Shown here: positions 7,699 through 16,143 of the stretch, piece by piece | How the letters are laid out: each line of letters starts with the position of its first letter | How positions within the stretch are numbered: position 1 is the first letter of the stretch | DNA from: Allocoprobacillus merdigallinarum | GTDB taxonomy: Bacteria > Bacillota_I > Bacilli_A > Erysipelotrichales > Coprobacillaceae | DNA length: 25,583 bases | Direction of reading: 5' to 3' | Assembly: GCA_019117525.1 (NCBI GenBank) | Contig: DWZO01000088.1 | Location: forward strand, 1-25,583 | Notes under the pieces: generated by a model | Told to the model about the DNA's origin: nothing | The model's database searches: none | What the model saw: only the letters and a program-made list of their open reading frames with translations | Made by a program: the position numbers and the translations under genes

Positions 7699-7777
7699 AA
7701 AAAGAGATTTCACATCAAGTGAATCCCCTTATTTGGACATTCAAATAAGGGAGGTTCATTTCATAAAATCTCTTTTT
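7699..7777. terminator. Long nested bidirectional terminator between convergent genes
   Basis: An outer 12-base stem (7699-7710 with 7766-7777), flanked by A-runs on one side and T-runs on the other, encloses a second long hairpin whose core pairs CCCTTATTTG with CAAATAAGGG (7726-7735 and 7742-7751) and continues outward with a small bulge. It serves the phosphofructokinase on the plus strand and the transglutaminase on the minus strand, whose stop codon lies inside the outer arm. Confidence 0.78.
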
Positions 7778-9908
7778 ATTTATTTCCAAAAATATATTGG
7801 AAAATAAATCTCTGATACCATTTCAATGATTGACTATATTGACGAATCCATTGTTGATAACAGCGAAGGAATTGAAACCATTCTTCATCACTTATTTCAT
7901 GAGAAGAATATTTCGCTTTATAAGCAAGATTCTTTAACTCTTCATCATCAACATTATGCCAAGAAGATAATTTCCTTATTTTTCTATAATAAGTTAAAAC
8001 TTTCTGATTGTTATTCATACGTCTTGTTTTGATCATCATCCAATGTGTTGTCAAATAACGATAAATAACAATGAATATAAAGATTCCAAATAATCCAGCA
8101 ATAATCCATATATTTTGATGAGATGATCTTGTTGTAACATCTAAATCTACAGGTGTATCCTGTATTGTATCTTCTTCAGGCTGTGTTGTTGGCACATCAC
8201 TCGTATTTGCTGTCTGCTGATTTTGACTTGCTATATCATCAAGAACATCACTGATTTCTTCGATATTTCCTGCAGGTGTCATTTCATAAGGAATCCAACC
8301 CTTCATATTTTCATAAACTTCTATCCAGGCATGCGAACGATATTGAGGAATTTTGGCTTCACCATTATGAAAATCACTTTCTAGCATTGTATACCCTCTT
8401 ACAAAGCGTGTTGGAATACCTAACTCCCTTAACAACAAAGCTCCAGCAGTCGCAAAATGAGTACAACTTCCTTTATGATTTTCAAACAGAAAGTATTCAA
8501 CAAAATCTTTATCAAAAGGTAATGTTCCTGCATTCAAATCATATTCTGCTTGCTTAGCTAAAAGTTTCTGCACCTGTTGGACTGTTGATGCAATATCAAA
8601 ATCATATGGATATTCAATATCATTTTCATATAATAAACGCGATAATTGTTGTTCTAATTCATCTGGAACATCTAAATAATGTTGATACACATAATCTTCA
8701 TATTCTTCATCATACTGCTCAGAAATAAAATAGCTATTTTCATCTAGTCCTAATTGAGGATCTTCTTCATAAAGATATAAAACATCCAATGAATCAGAAG
8801 TACTTTCTATATATGAATCAAAAAGAACTGGATACTCTTGAACATTATCAATAAAATAATATGGTACAAATTGAAAATCATATTGACGTTGTGGTAGAAT
8901 TTCAACACTTTGAAAAGATGGTAAATAATTCAACATTAAAAAATCGCTATACATAGTTAAAGACTGACTATTATCATAATTTTCCGTAACCTCATGCCAT
9001 TCATTATCACTGTAATTGGCAAGCGAATAAGCTCTCAAATAAGAAGAAAAAGGAATATCAGATTGTACTGTTAAAGCCAATCCATTAGTAAGTTGCACAT
9101 TGCCTGTAGGTAAAGAACCATCAATATCACGACTCATACCCGTTTGTGTAGCTATTCCTAAAGGATTTCCCTTTCCGTTAGCAATCCAATCAATCATTTG
9201 TGATAAAACCGATGATGATTCTTGTTGAAACAAAGGGTTTCCCTCTAAATAAGTAGATGCAGTTACAGACATTATACATAATAATATAATAATCACAATC
9301 TTTAAGGTATATTGTTTTTGCTGATATTTTAAAGCCACTGTAAATAATAATGCATAACAGATAAAGATAATAAAGCAATAACTCTCTTGAGAAGAAAGTT
9401 CATGATTAATAAATACTGGAAACATAAAGAGAAAAATTAAACTGATGATTTTAATTAACGAAAAATGCATTGTACATACAGTTGACACAATCAAATAGAT
9501 AACTGGCAAACCAATTATGAATATAATAACTTGATAAAACATATCTCGACTATGTAGTTCTAAAGGAAGTAATTCATCAAATTTTAAGAAATAATCAAAT
9601 TCAATAACAGATTGAAGATTATTGAGAAAATAATGACACTCACTTTGAAATAATATAATCAATACTAATAATAAAATGATAAAAATGAATACACATGGTT
9701 TTTGAGGCATTGTCTGATATTTAATAAAATAAAGATAAAATCCTATTCCTATCACACCTAAAAGAATAATACTTATATATGTGTTTTCAGGAAAATATAA
9801 AGAATGATCATAATTTCCTATCAAACCTATACATCCTAAAATAATCATGAAAATATTAATGATATGGATGATGTATTGTTGAAAAAAGGAGTTGATTGTT
9901 TTTTTCAT
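7776..9908 (-). CDS. Membrane-bound transglutaminase-like protein (TgpA-like)
   Basis: A 710-residue membrane protein. Residues 1-220 contain about seven hydrophobic segments, then an extracytoplasmic region of about 380 residues, a single membrane segment near 599-620, and a cytoplasmic tail of about 90 residues. The transglutaminase core is clear: HKGSCTHFATAGALLLRE with Cys482, YRSHAWIEVY with His526, and GWIPYEMTPAG where Glu542 stands at the position usually held by Asp. Family members act on surface proteins or peptides, but the substrate is generally unknown. The start at 9908 overlaps the DUF58 stop as ATGA and has GGAGGTG upstream. It is the last gene of a MoxR-DUF58-transglutaminase operon, a widespread trio suggesting a chaperoned membrane/cell-wall activity. 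Confidence 0.86.
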   Translation of the reverse strand: MKKTINSFFQQYIIHIINIFMIILGCIGLIGNYDHSLYFPENTYISIILLGVIGIGFYLYFIKYQTMPQKPCVFIFIILLLVLIILFQSECHYFLNNLQSVIEFDYFLKFDELLPLELHSRDMFYQVIIFIIGLPVIYLIVSTVCTMHFSLIKIISLIFLFMFPVFINHELSSQESYCFIIFICYALLFTVALKYQQKQYTLKIVIIILLCIMSVTASTYLEGNPLFQQESSSVLSQMIDWIANGKGNPLGIATQTGMSRDIDGSLPTGNVQLTNGLALTVQSDIPFSSYLRAYSLANYSDNEWHEVTENYDNSQSLTMYSDFLMLNYLPSFQSVEILPQRQYDFQFVPYYFIDNVQEYPVLFDSYIESTSDSLDVLYLYEEDPQLGLDENSYFISEQYDEEYEDYVYQHYLDVPDELEQQLSRLLYENDIEYPYDFDIASTVQQVQKLLAKQAEYDLNAGTLPFDKDFVEYFLFENHKGSCTHFATAGALLLRELGIPTRFVRGYTMLESDFHNGEAKIPQYRSHAWIEVYENMKGWIPYEMTPAGNIEEISDVLDDIASQNQQTANTSDVPTTQPEEDTIQDTPVDLDVTTRSSHQNIWIIAGLFGIFIFIVIYRYLTTHWMMIKTRRMNNNQKVLTYYRKIRKLSSWHNVDDEELKNLAYKAKYSSHEISDEEWFQFLRCYQQWIRQYSQSLKWYQRFIFQYIFGNK

Positions 9909-10870
9909 AAATGATACACCTCCAGATTCTGTCCCTTTATTTGATAAAAAGAACGTGACATGAAAGATTGATCTAAAGTTTTGATAGGATTTTTCATCAT
10001 CCATCGAATAGTAGTTGCAAGATTATCAACAGAATGTATAGATTGCACATGCATATTTTGTACATCACATGAAGTTACAATTTCAAAAGTAATATTCTCT
10101 TTTAATAAAGAAATACATAAAGAATAAAAATAATCAAACTGTAAATCATAGAATGTATTGTTTTCTTTATATTCTATCGCAAGAGTAAGATTTTCGTGAA
10201 CAGGTTGGCTTCCCACCTTAACAAAAAACTCTTGAAATTTTGATGACATATTCCAATGAATATGCTTAAGTTCATCCCCTTCACGATATGTTCTAATCTC
10301 AAAAATTTCACTATAATCATCACCTTTTTGATCTGTCAAATAATTTTCTCCTTGTTCATCCAATTGATGAACCTGATGAACAGATACATCTATAAGATGG
10401 TAATGTGGCATTACATCAAATGAATTTTGTAAGGATACAGTTTTTGAAAAAGAAAAACATTGTAATAAATCAAAACATTTTATTTTCTGAACCTGAATCG
10501 TATAATGACCACAATGAGGACAAGGAATCTCTACATCTACTTGCTGATCATGAAGACATACGCTTTTTTCAGCTACAATTTGAGAAAAAGCATCTATCAT
10601 TTGATATTCAATTATAATCTGACCGCATGGGATAGGTGTAACACTTTGACGACAAAAACTCAGGTTAATCGTTTCCTCACGCAAACAATATGCTTGTTGC
10701 ATTTTTATTGAGATTGTTGATTTTCGCATTGGGATAATACTAAGCAATAAACATATACATATTAAACAAAAAGCCATAAAAAACAATAAAAATGAAAAAT
10801 ACCCTGAAACAAAACGCCATAATCCATATAAAAAAGCAAGAAAACAAAAATATTTTAATAAGTTTTTCAT
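9905..10870 (-). CDS. DUF58 domain membrane protein
   Basis: A 321-residue protein with two N-terminal membrane segments (about residues 7-24 and 26-47) and a large domain behind them. The DUF58 signature is visible at residues 184-219: DDYSEIFEIRTYREGDELKH followed by IHWNMSSK and FFVKV. DUF58 proteins carry a von Willebrand A-like fold and are nearly always encoded beside a MoxR ATPase; biochemical function is unproven. The start codon overlaps the MoxR stop, and its own stop overlaps the transglutaminase start, both as ATGA, so the three proteins are probably made in a fixed ratio. A cysteine pair in IPCPHCGHY (residues 115-123) resembles half a zinc knuckle, which I note without assigning a role. 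Confidence 0.87.
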   Translation of the reverse strand: MKNLLKYFCFLAFLYGLWRFVSGYFSFLLFFMAFCLICICLLLSIIPMRKSTISIKMQQAYCLREETINLSFCRQSVTPIPCGQIIIEYQMIDAFSQIVAEKSVCLHDQQVDVEIPCPHCGHYTIQVQKIKCFDLLQCFSFSKTVSLQNSFDVMPHYHLIDVSVHQVHQLDEQGENYLTDQKGDDYSEIFEIRTYREGDELKHIHWNMSSKFQEFFVKVGSQPVHENLTLAIEYKENNTFYDLQFDYFYSLCISLLKENITFEIVTSCDVQNMHVQSIHSVDNLATTIRWMMKNPIKTLDQSFMSRSFYQIKGQNLEVYHL

Positions 10871-11802
10871 ACTTTTAATTGAGGTTCTCCAACTGATTCT
10901 AAGATTTCATCTACAATCTGATATGAAGAGACTTTGTTCATTTTAGCTTCATATGTCAGTATGAAACGATGAGCCAAAACCATTGGTGCAACATATTGGA
11001 CATCTTGTGGAATCACATAATCACGGTCATTTAAAAATGCATAGGCTTTAGCCGTTTTCATGATAGCTAAAGAACCACGTGGTGATACACCTTGTTCAAT
11101 TTGAGAATGTGAACGTGTTGCAGTAATAATTTGCATGATATAATGATAAATATCATCATGAACATATATCTGATCAATCATCTTTTGATATTGCAGTATC
11201 ATCTCAGGCGATAAAACTGATTGTATATCATCTAAAGGATTAGATTTTTGACGTTGTTTCATCATTTCTATTTCCTCTTCAAATTGAGGATAACCTAAAC
11301 TTAATCGACTCATAAAACGATCCATTTGAGAATCAGGCAATAGTTGCGTTCCAGCAGAGCCAAAAGGGTTCTGTGTAGCAATGACACAAAATGGCTGAGG
11401 TAATACATATGTTTTTCCATCTACAGTCATTTGTCCTTCTTCCATCAACTCTAATAAAGCTGCCTGTGTTTTACTAGATGTACGATTCATTTCATCTGCT
11501 AATAAAAGATGACAAAAAGCAATTCCTTCTTTATATTCAAATTGCTGTGTCTGTGGATTATACATCGTAAATCCAACGATATCACTTGGCATAATATCTG
11601 GTGTTAATTGAATACGGTGATAATCTAGCTGTAAACTTTTTGATAATGCTAATGCTAGATTTGTTTTTCCAACACCAGGAATGTCCTCAAGCAAAATATG
11701 TCCCCTAGAAAGTAAAGTAACCAATATTTGAATAATAACCTCATCTTTCCCAATAACAGCTTTTTTGATTTCATTGACTGTTTGTTTCATTTCTTGATTC
11801 AT
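10867..11802 (-). CDS. MoxR-family AAA+ ATPase
   Basis: A 311-residue AAA+ ATPase of the MoxR group, thought to act as a chaperone for the assembly or activation of partner complexes. Walker A is EDIPGVGKT (residues 39-47), Walker B LLLADEMNRTSSKTQ (99-113), sensor 1 ATQNPFGSAGT (142-152), and MDRFMSRL (160-167) follows. Length and motif order match the family. It is the first gene of the operon, with its own GAGGTG ribosome site and an extended -10 promoter upstream, and is coupled to DUF58 by a four-base overlap. Which substrate the complex remodels cannot be told from sequence; the membrane transglutaminase at the end of the operon is the obvious candidate partner. Confidence 0.94.
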   Translation of the reverse strand: MNQEMKQTVNEIKKAVIGKDEVIIQILVTLLSRGHILLEDIPGVGKTNLALALSKSLQLDYHRIQLTPDIMPSDIVGFTMYNPQTQQFEYKEGIAFCHLLLADEMNRTSSKTQAALLELMEEGQMTVDGKTYVLPQPFCVIATQNPFGSAGTQLLPDSQMDRFMSRLSLGYPQFEEEIEMMKQRQKSNPLDDIQSVLSPEMILQYQKMIDQIYVHDDIYHYIMQIITATRSHSQIEQGVSPRGSLAIMKTAKAYAFLNDRDYVIPQDVQYVAPMVLAHRFILTYEAKMNKVSSYQIVDEILESVGEPQLKV

Positions 11803-11831
11803 ATCTTTTCACCTCATTCTATCTTTTCTTT

Positions 11832-11858
11832 AGTATAACAGATATAAAATCATTTCAA
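11832..11858 (-). promoter_or_regulatory. Candidate promoter of the MoxR operon
   Basis: On the minus strand TATACT (11832-11837) is preceded by TGT, an extended -10. TTGAAA (11853-11858) lies 15 bases further up, a short spacer that the extended -10 could tolerate. Confidence 0.5.
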
Positions 11859-11870
11859 AATAAATAATAA

Positions 11871-11903
11871 AAAAAGAAATCTATTTTTCATAAATTTCTT
11901 TTT
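11871..11903 (-). terminator. Weak AT-rich terminator after the ArsC-like gene
   Basis: AAAAAGAAAT (11871-11880) and ATTTCTTTTT (11894-11903) can form a ten-base stem followed by T residues on the minus strand. It overlaps the end of the coding region and has almost no G-C pairs, so read-through to the MoxR operon is possible. Confidence 0.4.
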
Positions 11904-12222
11904 GATATCCAATAATAATTTTTTCACCATCAATAAGCAATGGACGCTTGATTAACATACCATTTTGAGATAATAACAATGCTGCTTCATCTTCATTCAT
12001 ATCATTTATTTTATCTTTTAAATTCATTTCACGATAAAGTTTTCCAGATGTATTAAAAAATGGTTTGATTCCTTTTCCATTTTGACGTATCCAACACAGT
12101 AATTCTTCTTGAGTCGGTGTTTCATTGACAATATCTCGTAATGTCACATCTATTCCCTGTTCTTTAAGCTTTTTTAAAGCTTTTAAACACGTACTACAAC
12201 GTGGATAATATATAAATTCCAT
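11881..12222 (-). CDS. ArsC/Spx-family thioredoxin-fold protein
   Basis: A 113-residue protein of the ArsC/Spx family. It opens with MEFIYYPRCSTCLKALKKL, giving a CxxC pair at Cys9 and Cys12 at the start of helix 1 of a thioredoxin-like fold, and has the family's late IKRPLLIDG segment. Family members are either arsenate reductases, glutathione or thiol-linked reductases of unknown substrate, or Spx-type regulators that bind RNA polymerase. The CSTC form and lack of any ars gene nearby point to a generic thiol reductase or stress protein rather than a committed arsenate reductase. The ATG follows the tex stop codon with no gap and has GGAGGTGG inside the end of tex, so it is probably translated from the tex mRNA. 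Confidence 0.8.
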   Translation of the reverse strand: MEFIYYPRCSTCLKALKKLKEQGIDVTLRDIVNETPTQEELLCWIRQNGKGIKPFFNTSGKLYREMNLKDKINDMNEDEAALLLSQNGMLIKRPLLIDGEKIIIGYQKEIYEK

Positions 12223-14376
12223 TTATGCCACCTCCATTAATGATAAAGCTACTCTTTTTTTCTTCAAATCAACATCATAAACATATACATCTAAAATATC
12301 TCCAACATGACATACATCTAAAGCATGTTTCACTTTATGAGATGACATTTTAGAAATATGTATTAAACCATCATTTTTTAATCCAATATCAACAAAGGCA
12401 CCAAAATCAACAACATTTCTCACAACTCCCTGTAATTTCATTCCTTTTTTCAAATCTTCAATTTTTAAAACATCTTTTCGTAAAATAGGAACATTATATT
12501 CATCACGAGGAGAGCGATGTGGAGATATAAAAGCTTCTATTAAATCTTCAGCCAAATAAGAATCTAAGTGTAAATCTTCTTGAATCTGCTGAATAGATAC
12601 TTGTTCAATCACATCTTTTGCATGTTTTGTACCAATATCATTTTTTTGTAAATGAAGATATTCTAAAAGATGATTCGCATCATTATAATTATCTGGATGA
12701 ATACTCGTTTCATCTAATTTCTCATTACCAGATAGAATTCTTAAAAATCCAACAGCCAATTCATATGTTTTTTCTCCAAGTTTTTTTACATTTTTAATTT
12801 GTTCACGAGATGTAAATTTACCATTTTCTTCACGATATTTCACAATATTTTTAGCTGTAGACATTGATAAACCAGATACATATTGTAGTAATGAAGGAGA
12901 CGCTGTATTAATATTGACTCCTACCTGATTGACAACTTTTTCTACCACAAAATCTAACTGTTCTGTTAATTTCTTTTGATTCATATCATGTTGATATTGA
13001 CCAACTGAAATAGCCTTTGGCTCAATTTTAACAAGTTCTGCTAAAGGATCTTGTAAACGTCTGGCAATAGAAACAGCTGACCTTTCTTCTACCTGATAAT
13101 CTGGAAATTCTTCCTTAGCAATTGTACTTGCAGAATAAACGCTAGCTCCCGCTTCAGACACGATGACATATTGTACATCTAGATTATATTTTTTAATAAA
13201 CTGCGCTATAAAGCTTTCTGTTTCGCGGCTAGCAGTTCCATTTCCAATAGCAATAATTTCAATTTGGTATTTTTGAATCATAGACAGTAATATTTTTTCA
13301 TCCTTAGTGTAATCATCTTTAGGTATAGTAATGAAAACTTTATGAATATCTAACACTTTACCAGTTGGATCAATAGCCGCTAATTTACATCCTGTTCTAA
13401 AAGCCGGATCAACCCCTAATACATATTTATCTTTCATTGGTGCCTGTAATAAAAGATTTTCCAAATTTACTGAAAAAACATTTAATGCCTGTTCCTGTGC
13501 TTTTTCTGTTAATTCATTACGAACTTCTCTTTCTACAGATGGGAAAATCAAACGTTTAAATGCATCTTTAACAGTATCTTCAATAAAGGTATCTAGCGAA
13601 GATTCACGTCTACGCATAACACCATTATAAATATATTGAATAAAGCGATCTGTATCAATATCAATAGAAACTGTTAACACCTTTTCTTTTTCAGCACGAT
13701 TAATGGCAAGAATTCGATGTGATGCAATATACTGAACCCTTTCCTGATAATCATAATACATTTCATAAATCCCATCTTCTTGATCAGGATTTTTCTTTTT
13801 GACATGAGATGAGATCATACCTGTCTTATAAATCATATCTTTTGTATATTTTCGATAACGTGGTTCATCACTTATTTGTTCTGCAATAATATCTTTGGCT
13901 CCATGAATAGCCTCTTCAATAGTTAATACTTGCTCATTTAAATATTTTTGGGCTTCTTTTTCCAAATCGAAAGTTCTAGGTAATTTTAAAATCGATTGAG
14001 CCAATGGCTCTAATCCTTTTGCCTTAGCAATAGATGCCTTAGTTTTCTTTTTCTCTTTAAATGGTCTATAAAAATCTTCAACTTCACTTAATTTAGAAGC
14101 ATTTAAAATATTATGTTTTAATTCTTCAGTTAATAAACCTTTTTCATCAATTAAACGAATAACATCATCTTTTCGTTCCTGAAGATTGACCTGATATTCA
14201 TATACTTTTGAAATTTCTCTAATTTGTTCTTCATTTAATCCACCTGTTTTTTCTTTACGATAACGTGCTATAAAAGGAACAGTAGCTCCTTCTTCTAATA
14301 AAGATAAAACATTTTGAATTTGTTGTTCTTGAATGGATAATTCTTCAGCCATTTTTTGTATAATTTCTTGATTCAT
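12223..14376 (-). CDS. tex: Tex family RNA-binding protein (S1 domain)
   Basis: A 717-residue nucleic-acid-binding protein of the Tex/YhgF family, related to eukaryotic Spt6 and involved in transcription-linked processes. An N-terminal helical region with VPFIARYRKEKTGGLNEEQI (residues 33-52) is diagnostic; a YqgF/RNase H-like domain begins near KYVLGVDPAFRTGCKLAAID (317-336); a helix-hairpin-helix section includes VNINTASPSLL and FTSREQIKNVKKLG; the C-terminal S1 domain spans about 645-717 with GVVRNVVDFGAFVDIG and GLIHIS. I chose the ATG at 14376 because TTGGAGG lies just upstream and the protein then begins MNQEIIQKMAEEL, as in relatives. It sits downstream of two tRNA genes and runs directly into the ArsC-like gene. 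Confidence 0.95.
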   Translation of the reverse strand: MNQEIIQKMAEELSIQEQQIQNVLSLLEEGATVPFIARYRKEKTGGLNEEQIREISKVYEYQVNLQERKDDVIRLIDEKGLLTEELKHNILNASKLSEVEDFYRPFKEKKKTKASIAKAKGLEPLAQSILKLPRTFDLEKEAQKYLNEQVLTIEEAIHGAKDIIAEQISDEPRYRKYTKDMIYKTGMISSHVKKKNPDQEDGIYEMYYDYQERVQYIASHRILAINRAEKEKVLTVSIDIDTDRFIQYIYNGVMRRRESSLDTFIEDTVKDAFKRLIFPSVEREVRNELTEKAQEQALNVFSVNLENLLLQAPMKDKYVLGVDPAFRTGCKLAAIDPTGKVLDIHKVFITIPKDDYTKDEKILLSMIQKYQIEIIAIGNGTASRETESFIAQFIKKYNLDVQYVIVSEAGASVYSASTIAKEEFPDYQVEERSAVSIARRLQDPLAELVKIEPKAISVGQYQHDMNQKKLTEQLDFVVEKVVNQVGVNINTASPSLLQYVSGLSMSTAKNIVKYREENGKFTSREQIKNVKKLGEKTYELAVGFLRILSGNEKLDETSIHPDNYNDANHLLEYLHLQKNDIGTKHAKDVIEQVSIQQIQEDLHLDSYLAEDLIEAFISPHRSPRDEYNVPILRKDVLKIEDLKKGMKLQGVVRNVVDFGAFVDIGLKNDGLIHISKMSSHKVKHALDVCHVGDILDVYVYDVDLKKKRVALSLMEVA

Positions 14377-14393
14377 AAAAATCCTCCAATAAT

Positions 14394-14418
14394 AAAAAAA
14401 CACATTGATAAACAATGC
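14394..14418 (-). terminator. Possible weak terminator after the tRNA pair
   Basis: CATTG and CAATG (minus strand, around 14403-14417) form a short stem followed by seven T residues (14394-14400). The stem is only five to six pairs, so partial read-through from the tRNA promoter into tex is likely. Confidence 0.4.
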
Positions 14419-14427
14419 TCAATCAAT

Positions 14428-14513
14428 TGGTGCATCTGATGAGACTCGAACTCACACGGATTAAATCCACTACCGCCTGAAGATAGCGTGTCTACCAATT
14501 CCACCACAGATGC
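14428..14513 (-). tRNA. tRNA-Leu, anticodon CAG
   Basis: An 86-base class II tRNA with encoded CCA. The acceptor arms GCATCTG and CAGATGC pair fully, the D-arm reads GTGGAATTGGTAGACAC, the anticodon arm CTATC/GGTAG encloses TTCAGGC giving CAG, a long variable arm follows, and the T-arm contains GTTCGAGTC. It reads the leucine codon CUG. The large variable arm and D-arm sequence are those of tRNA-Leu. Confidence 0.96.
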
Positions 14514-14525
14514 GTAAAACAAAAA

Positions 14526-14611
14526 TGGTGCAGGCGATGAGATTTGAACTCACACGGAAATACTTCCACTACCCCCTCAAGATAGCGTGTCTACCATTCC
14601 ACCACGCCTGC
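14526..14611 (-). tRNA. tRNA-Leu, anticodon GAG
   Basis: An 86-base class II tRNA with encoded CCA, 12 bases upstream (in transcription order) of the CAG isoacceptor and very similar to it. Acceptor arms GCAGGCG and CGCCTGC pair fully; the anticodon arm CTATC/GGTAG encloses TTGAGGG giving GAG, which reads CUC and CUU. A long variable arm and the T-arm GTTCAAATC are present. Confidence 0.96.
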
Positions 14612-14624
14612 AATTAGCGTTTAT

Positions 14625-14653
14625 ATTATAACAAAAATCATATTTCTATGCAA
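14625..14653 (-). promoter_or_regulatory. Strong promoter of the tRNA-Leu pair
   Basis: On the minus strand TTGCAT (14648-14653) and a perfect TATAAT (14625-14630) are exactly 17 bases apart, with TG one base before the -10. Transcription would start about seven bases before the first tRNA, as expected for a stable-RNA promoter. Confidence 0.82.
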
Positions 14654-14654
14654 T

Positions 14655-14682
14655 AAGGAATAGAGAATTCACTCTATTCCTT
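14655..14682 (-). terminator. Hairpin at the end of pepV
   Basis: A perfect 11-base inverted repeat (14655-14665 and 14672-14682, six-base loop) overlaps the pepV stop codon. Only a poor T-tract (TTATTG) follows on the minus strand, so it may be a weak terminator or a 3'-end stabiliser. Part of the tRNA promoter begins directly beyond it. Confidence 0.5.
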
Positions 14683-16044
14683 AATCAAATCATAAATAGC
14701 TTTTGCATAGATAGCTGTTGCCTTCATTAAATCATCAATAGAAATTTCTTCATTATTTTGATGAATCTTATTATCACTATCTGGGAATTCAATACCAAAA
14801 GCAACACAATTAGGCATTGTTTTTGCATATGTGCCACCACCTATAGCCTGTGGTTGATGATTATGATCACCTGTAAATTCAACATAAGCATTATGCAACT
14901 TTTGAATCAATTCACTTTGAGGATCTATATATAAAGCTTTTCCTAAATGATGTGTTTCTTTTAATCCATAAATGTTAAGACATTTTTGCATTTTTGCTGT
15001 CAACTGTTCATCTGTCACTTCATGAGGAACACGCATATCTATAATCATATTAACATGTCCATTCTTGTAATTGATAACCCCTAAATTCACTGTTAATGGA
15101 CCCATTAATCCCGTATAAGCAATACCTAATTTTTCCCCATAACAATCATTATAAAAATATTGATCAATAAATTGAACTAATTGATTTTGTGATATAGTTG
15201 ATAAATAATGACACATATATACAGCCCCATTAATTCCTAATTCTGGTGTAGAGGCATGAGCAGATTTTCCAATCAAAACAAGTTTTGTATGATTTCCTTC
15301 TTCTTCAACATATCCATCTAATTGGTGAGCAGATAAATATTCAGCAAATGATTCTCTATATTGTTTATATGAACCTGTTAAATAAGCTTCACAAACTTCT
15401 GGAACAATATTTGCTCTATTTCCAGAATAAAGTCCTATTAAATTATCATTTTCAATTTCACCAATTATTTTAAAATTAACACCTGCTTTTTCTCCATAGA
15501 CAACAGGAAATTCTGCATCTGGTGTAAACCCCATTGAAGGATAAGGTTTCTTTGTAAAATAATATTGCATACATTTTGAACCATTTTCTTCATTACATCC
15601 AAAAATCACTCTTGTTTTCATTTTCACAGGTAAATTTAATTCATGAATAATTTTAGCAGCATAGTATGCGGCAATAAGTGGTCCTTTATCATCAGCAACT
15701 CCTCGCCCATATAACTTTTCATTTTTTAAAGTTGCTGCATATGGTTCACTGTTCCATCCACTCTCATTGCAAGGCACAACATCCAAATGTCCTAAAATAC
15801 CAAAAGTTTCTTCTCCCTCTCCTATATCAATATGTCCTGCATAACCATCAACATTTTCACAAACAAATCCATCTCTCTCACCTATTTCTAACATAGCATC
15901 TAACGCATCACGACATGCTTTTCCAAATGGTTGTCCTTCGTTAGCTGTTGTTTCATCTAAAATAGATGGTATTTTACATAATGTCTGTATATCTTCTATC
16001 ATTTTATCTTTTCTTTTATAGACTTCTTCTAAAAAATCAATCAT
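14674..16044 (-). CDS. pepV: Dipeptidase PepV (M20 family)
   Basis: A 456-residue cytoplasmic zinc dipeptidase, releasing amino acids from dipeptides (Xaa-Xaa, including beta-alanyl forms in studied members). Metal-site motifs in order: GILGHLDVVP with His86 and Asp88, GRGVADDKGPL (residues 113-123) with the bridging Asp, CNEENGS with the Glu pair 152-153, and PDAEFP (175-180). The tail motif GGGTYAKTMPNCVAFGIEFP and KIHQNNEEI supply the last ligands. Length is close to characterised PepV (about 470). The in-frame TTG at 16062 lies before the ribosome site GAGGTG, so the ATG at 16044 is the start. It is divergent from the Nudix gene and followed by the tRNA pair, with no evident functional link to either. 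Confidence 0.94.
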   Translation of the reverse strand: MIDFLEEVYKRKDKMIEDIQTLCKIPSILDETTANEGQPFGKACRDALDAMLEIGERDGFVCENVDGYAGHIDIGEGEETFGILGHLDVVPCNESGWNSEPYAATLKNEKLYGRGVADDKGPLIAAYYAAKIIHELNLPVKMKTRVIFGCNEENGSKCMQYYFTKKPYPSMGFTPDAEFPVVYGEKAGVNFKIIGEIENDNLIGLYSGNRANIVPEVCEAYLTGSYKQYRESFAEYLSAHQLDGYVEEEGNHTKLVLIGKSAHASTPELGINGAVYMCHYLSTISQNQLVQFIDQYFYNDCYGEKLGIAYTGLMGPLTVNLGVINYKNGHVNMIIDMRVPHEVTDEQLTAKMQKCLNIYGLKETHHLGKALYIDPQSELIQKLHNAYVEFTGDHNHQPQAIGGGTYAKTMPNCVAFGIEFPDSDNKIHQNNEEISIDDLMKATAIYAKAIYDLIKE

Positions 16045-16064
16045 TTTAAAATCACCTCTCAATT

Positions 16065-16073
16065 ATTATAGCA
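16065..16073 (-). promoter_or_regulatory. Extended -10 promoter of pepV
   Basis: On the minus strand TGCTATAAT gives a perfect -10 (16065-16070) preceded by the TGN extension. No good -35 is seen at 17 bases, which extended -10 promoters can do without. Confidence 0.6.
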
Positions 16074-16143
16074 AACATTTTTAATAAAACGATACTTTTT
16101 GTAAAAAAAATGATATGATATATAAAATGGAGGGAATAAACAT

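Noticed and set aside
8276..8557. A 93-codon open frame antisense to the transglutaminase
   Set aside because: It covers the conserved catalytic region of the gene on the other strand and lacks a ribosome site.
11881..12222. Naming the ArsC-like gene arsenate reductase or Spx
   Set aside because: It has the fold and a CxxC pair, but no ars neighbours and no Spx-specific feature that I could confirm; left as a family-level call.
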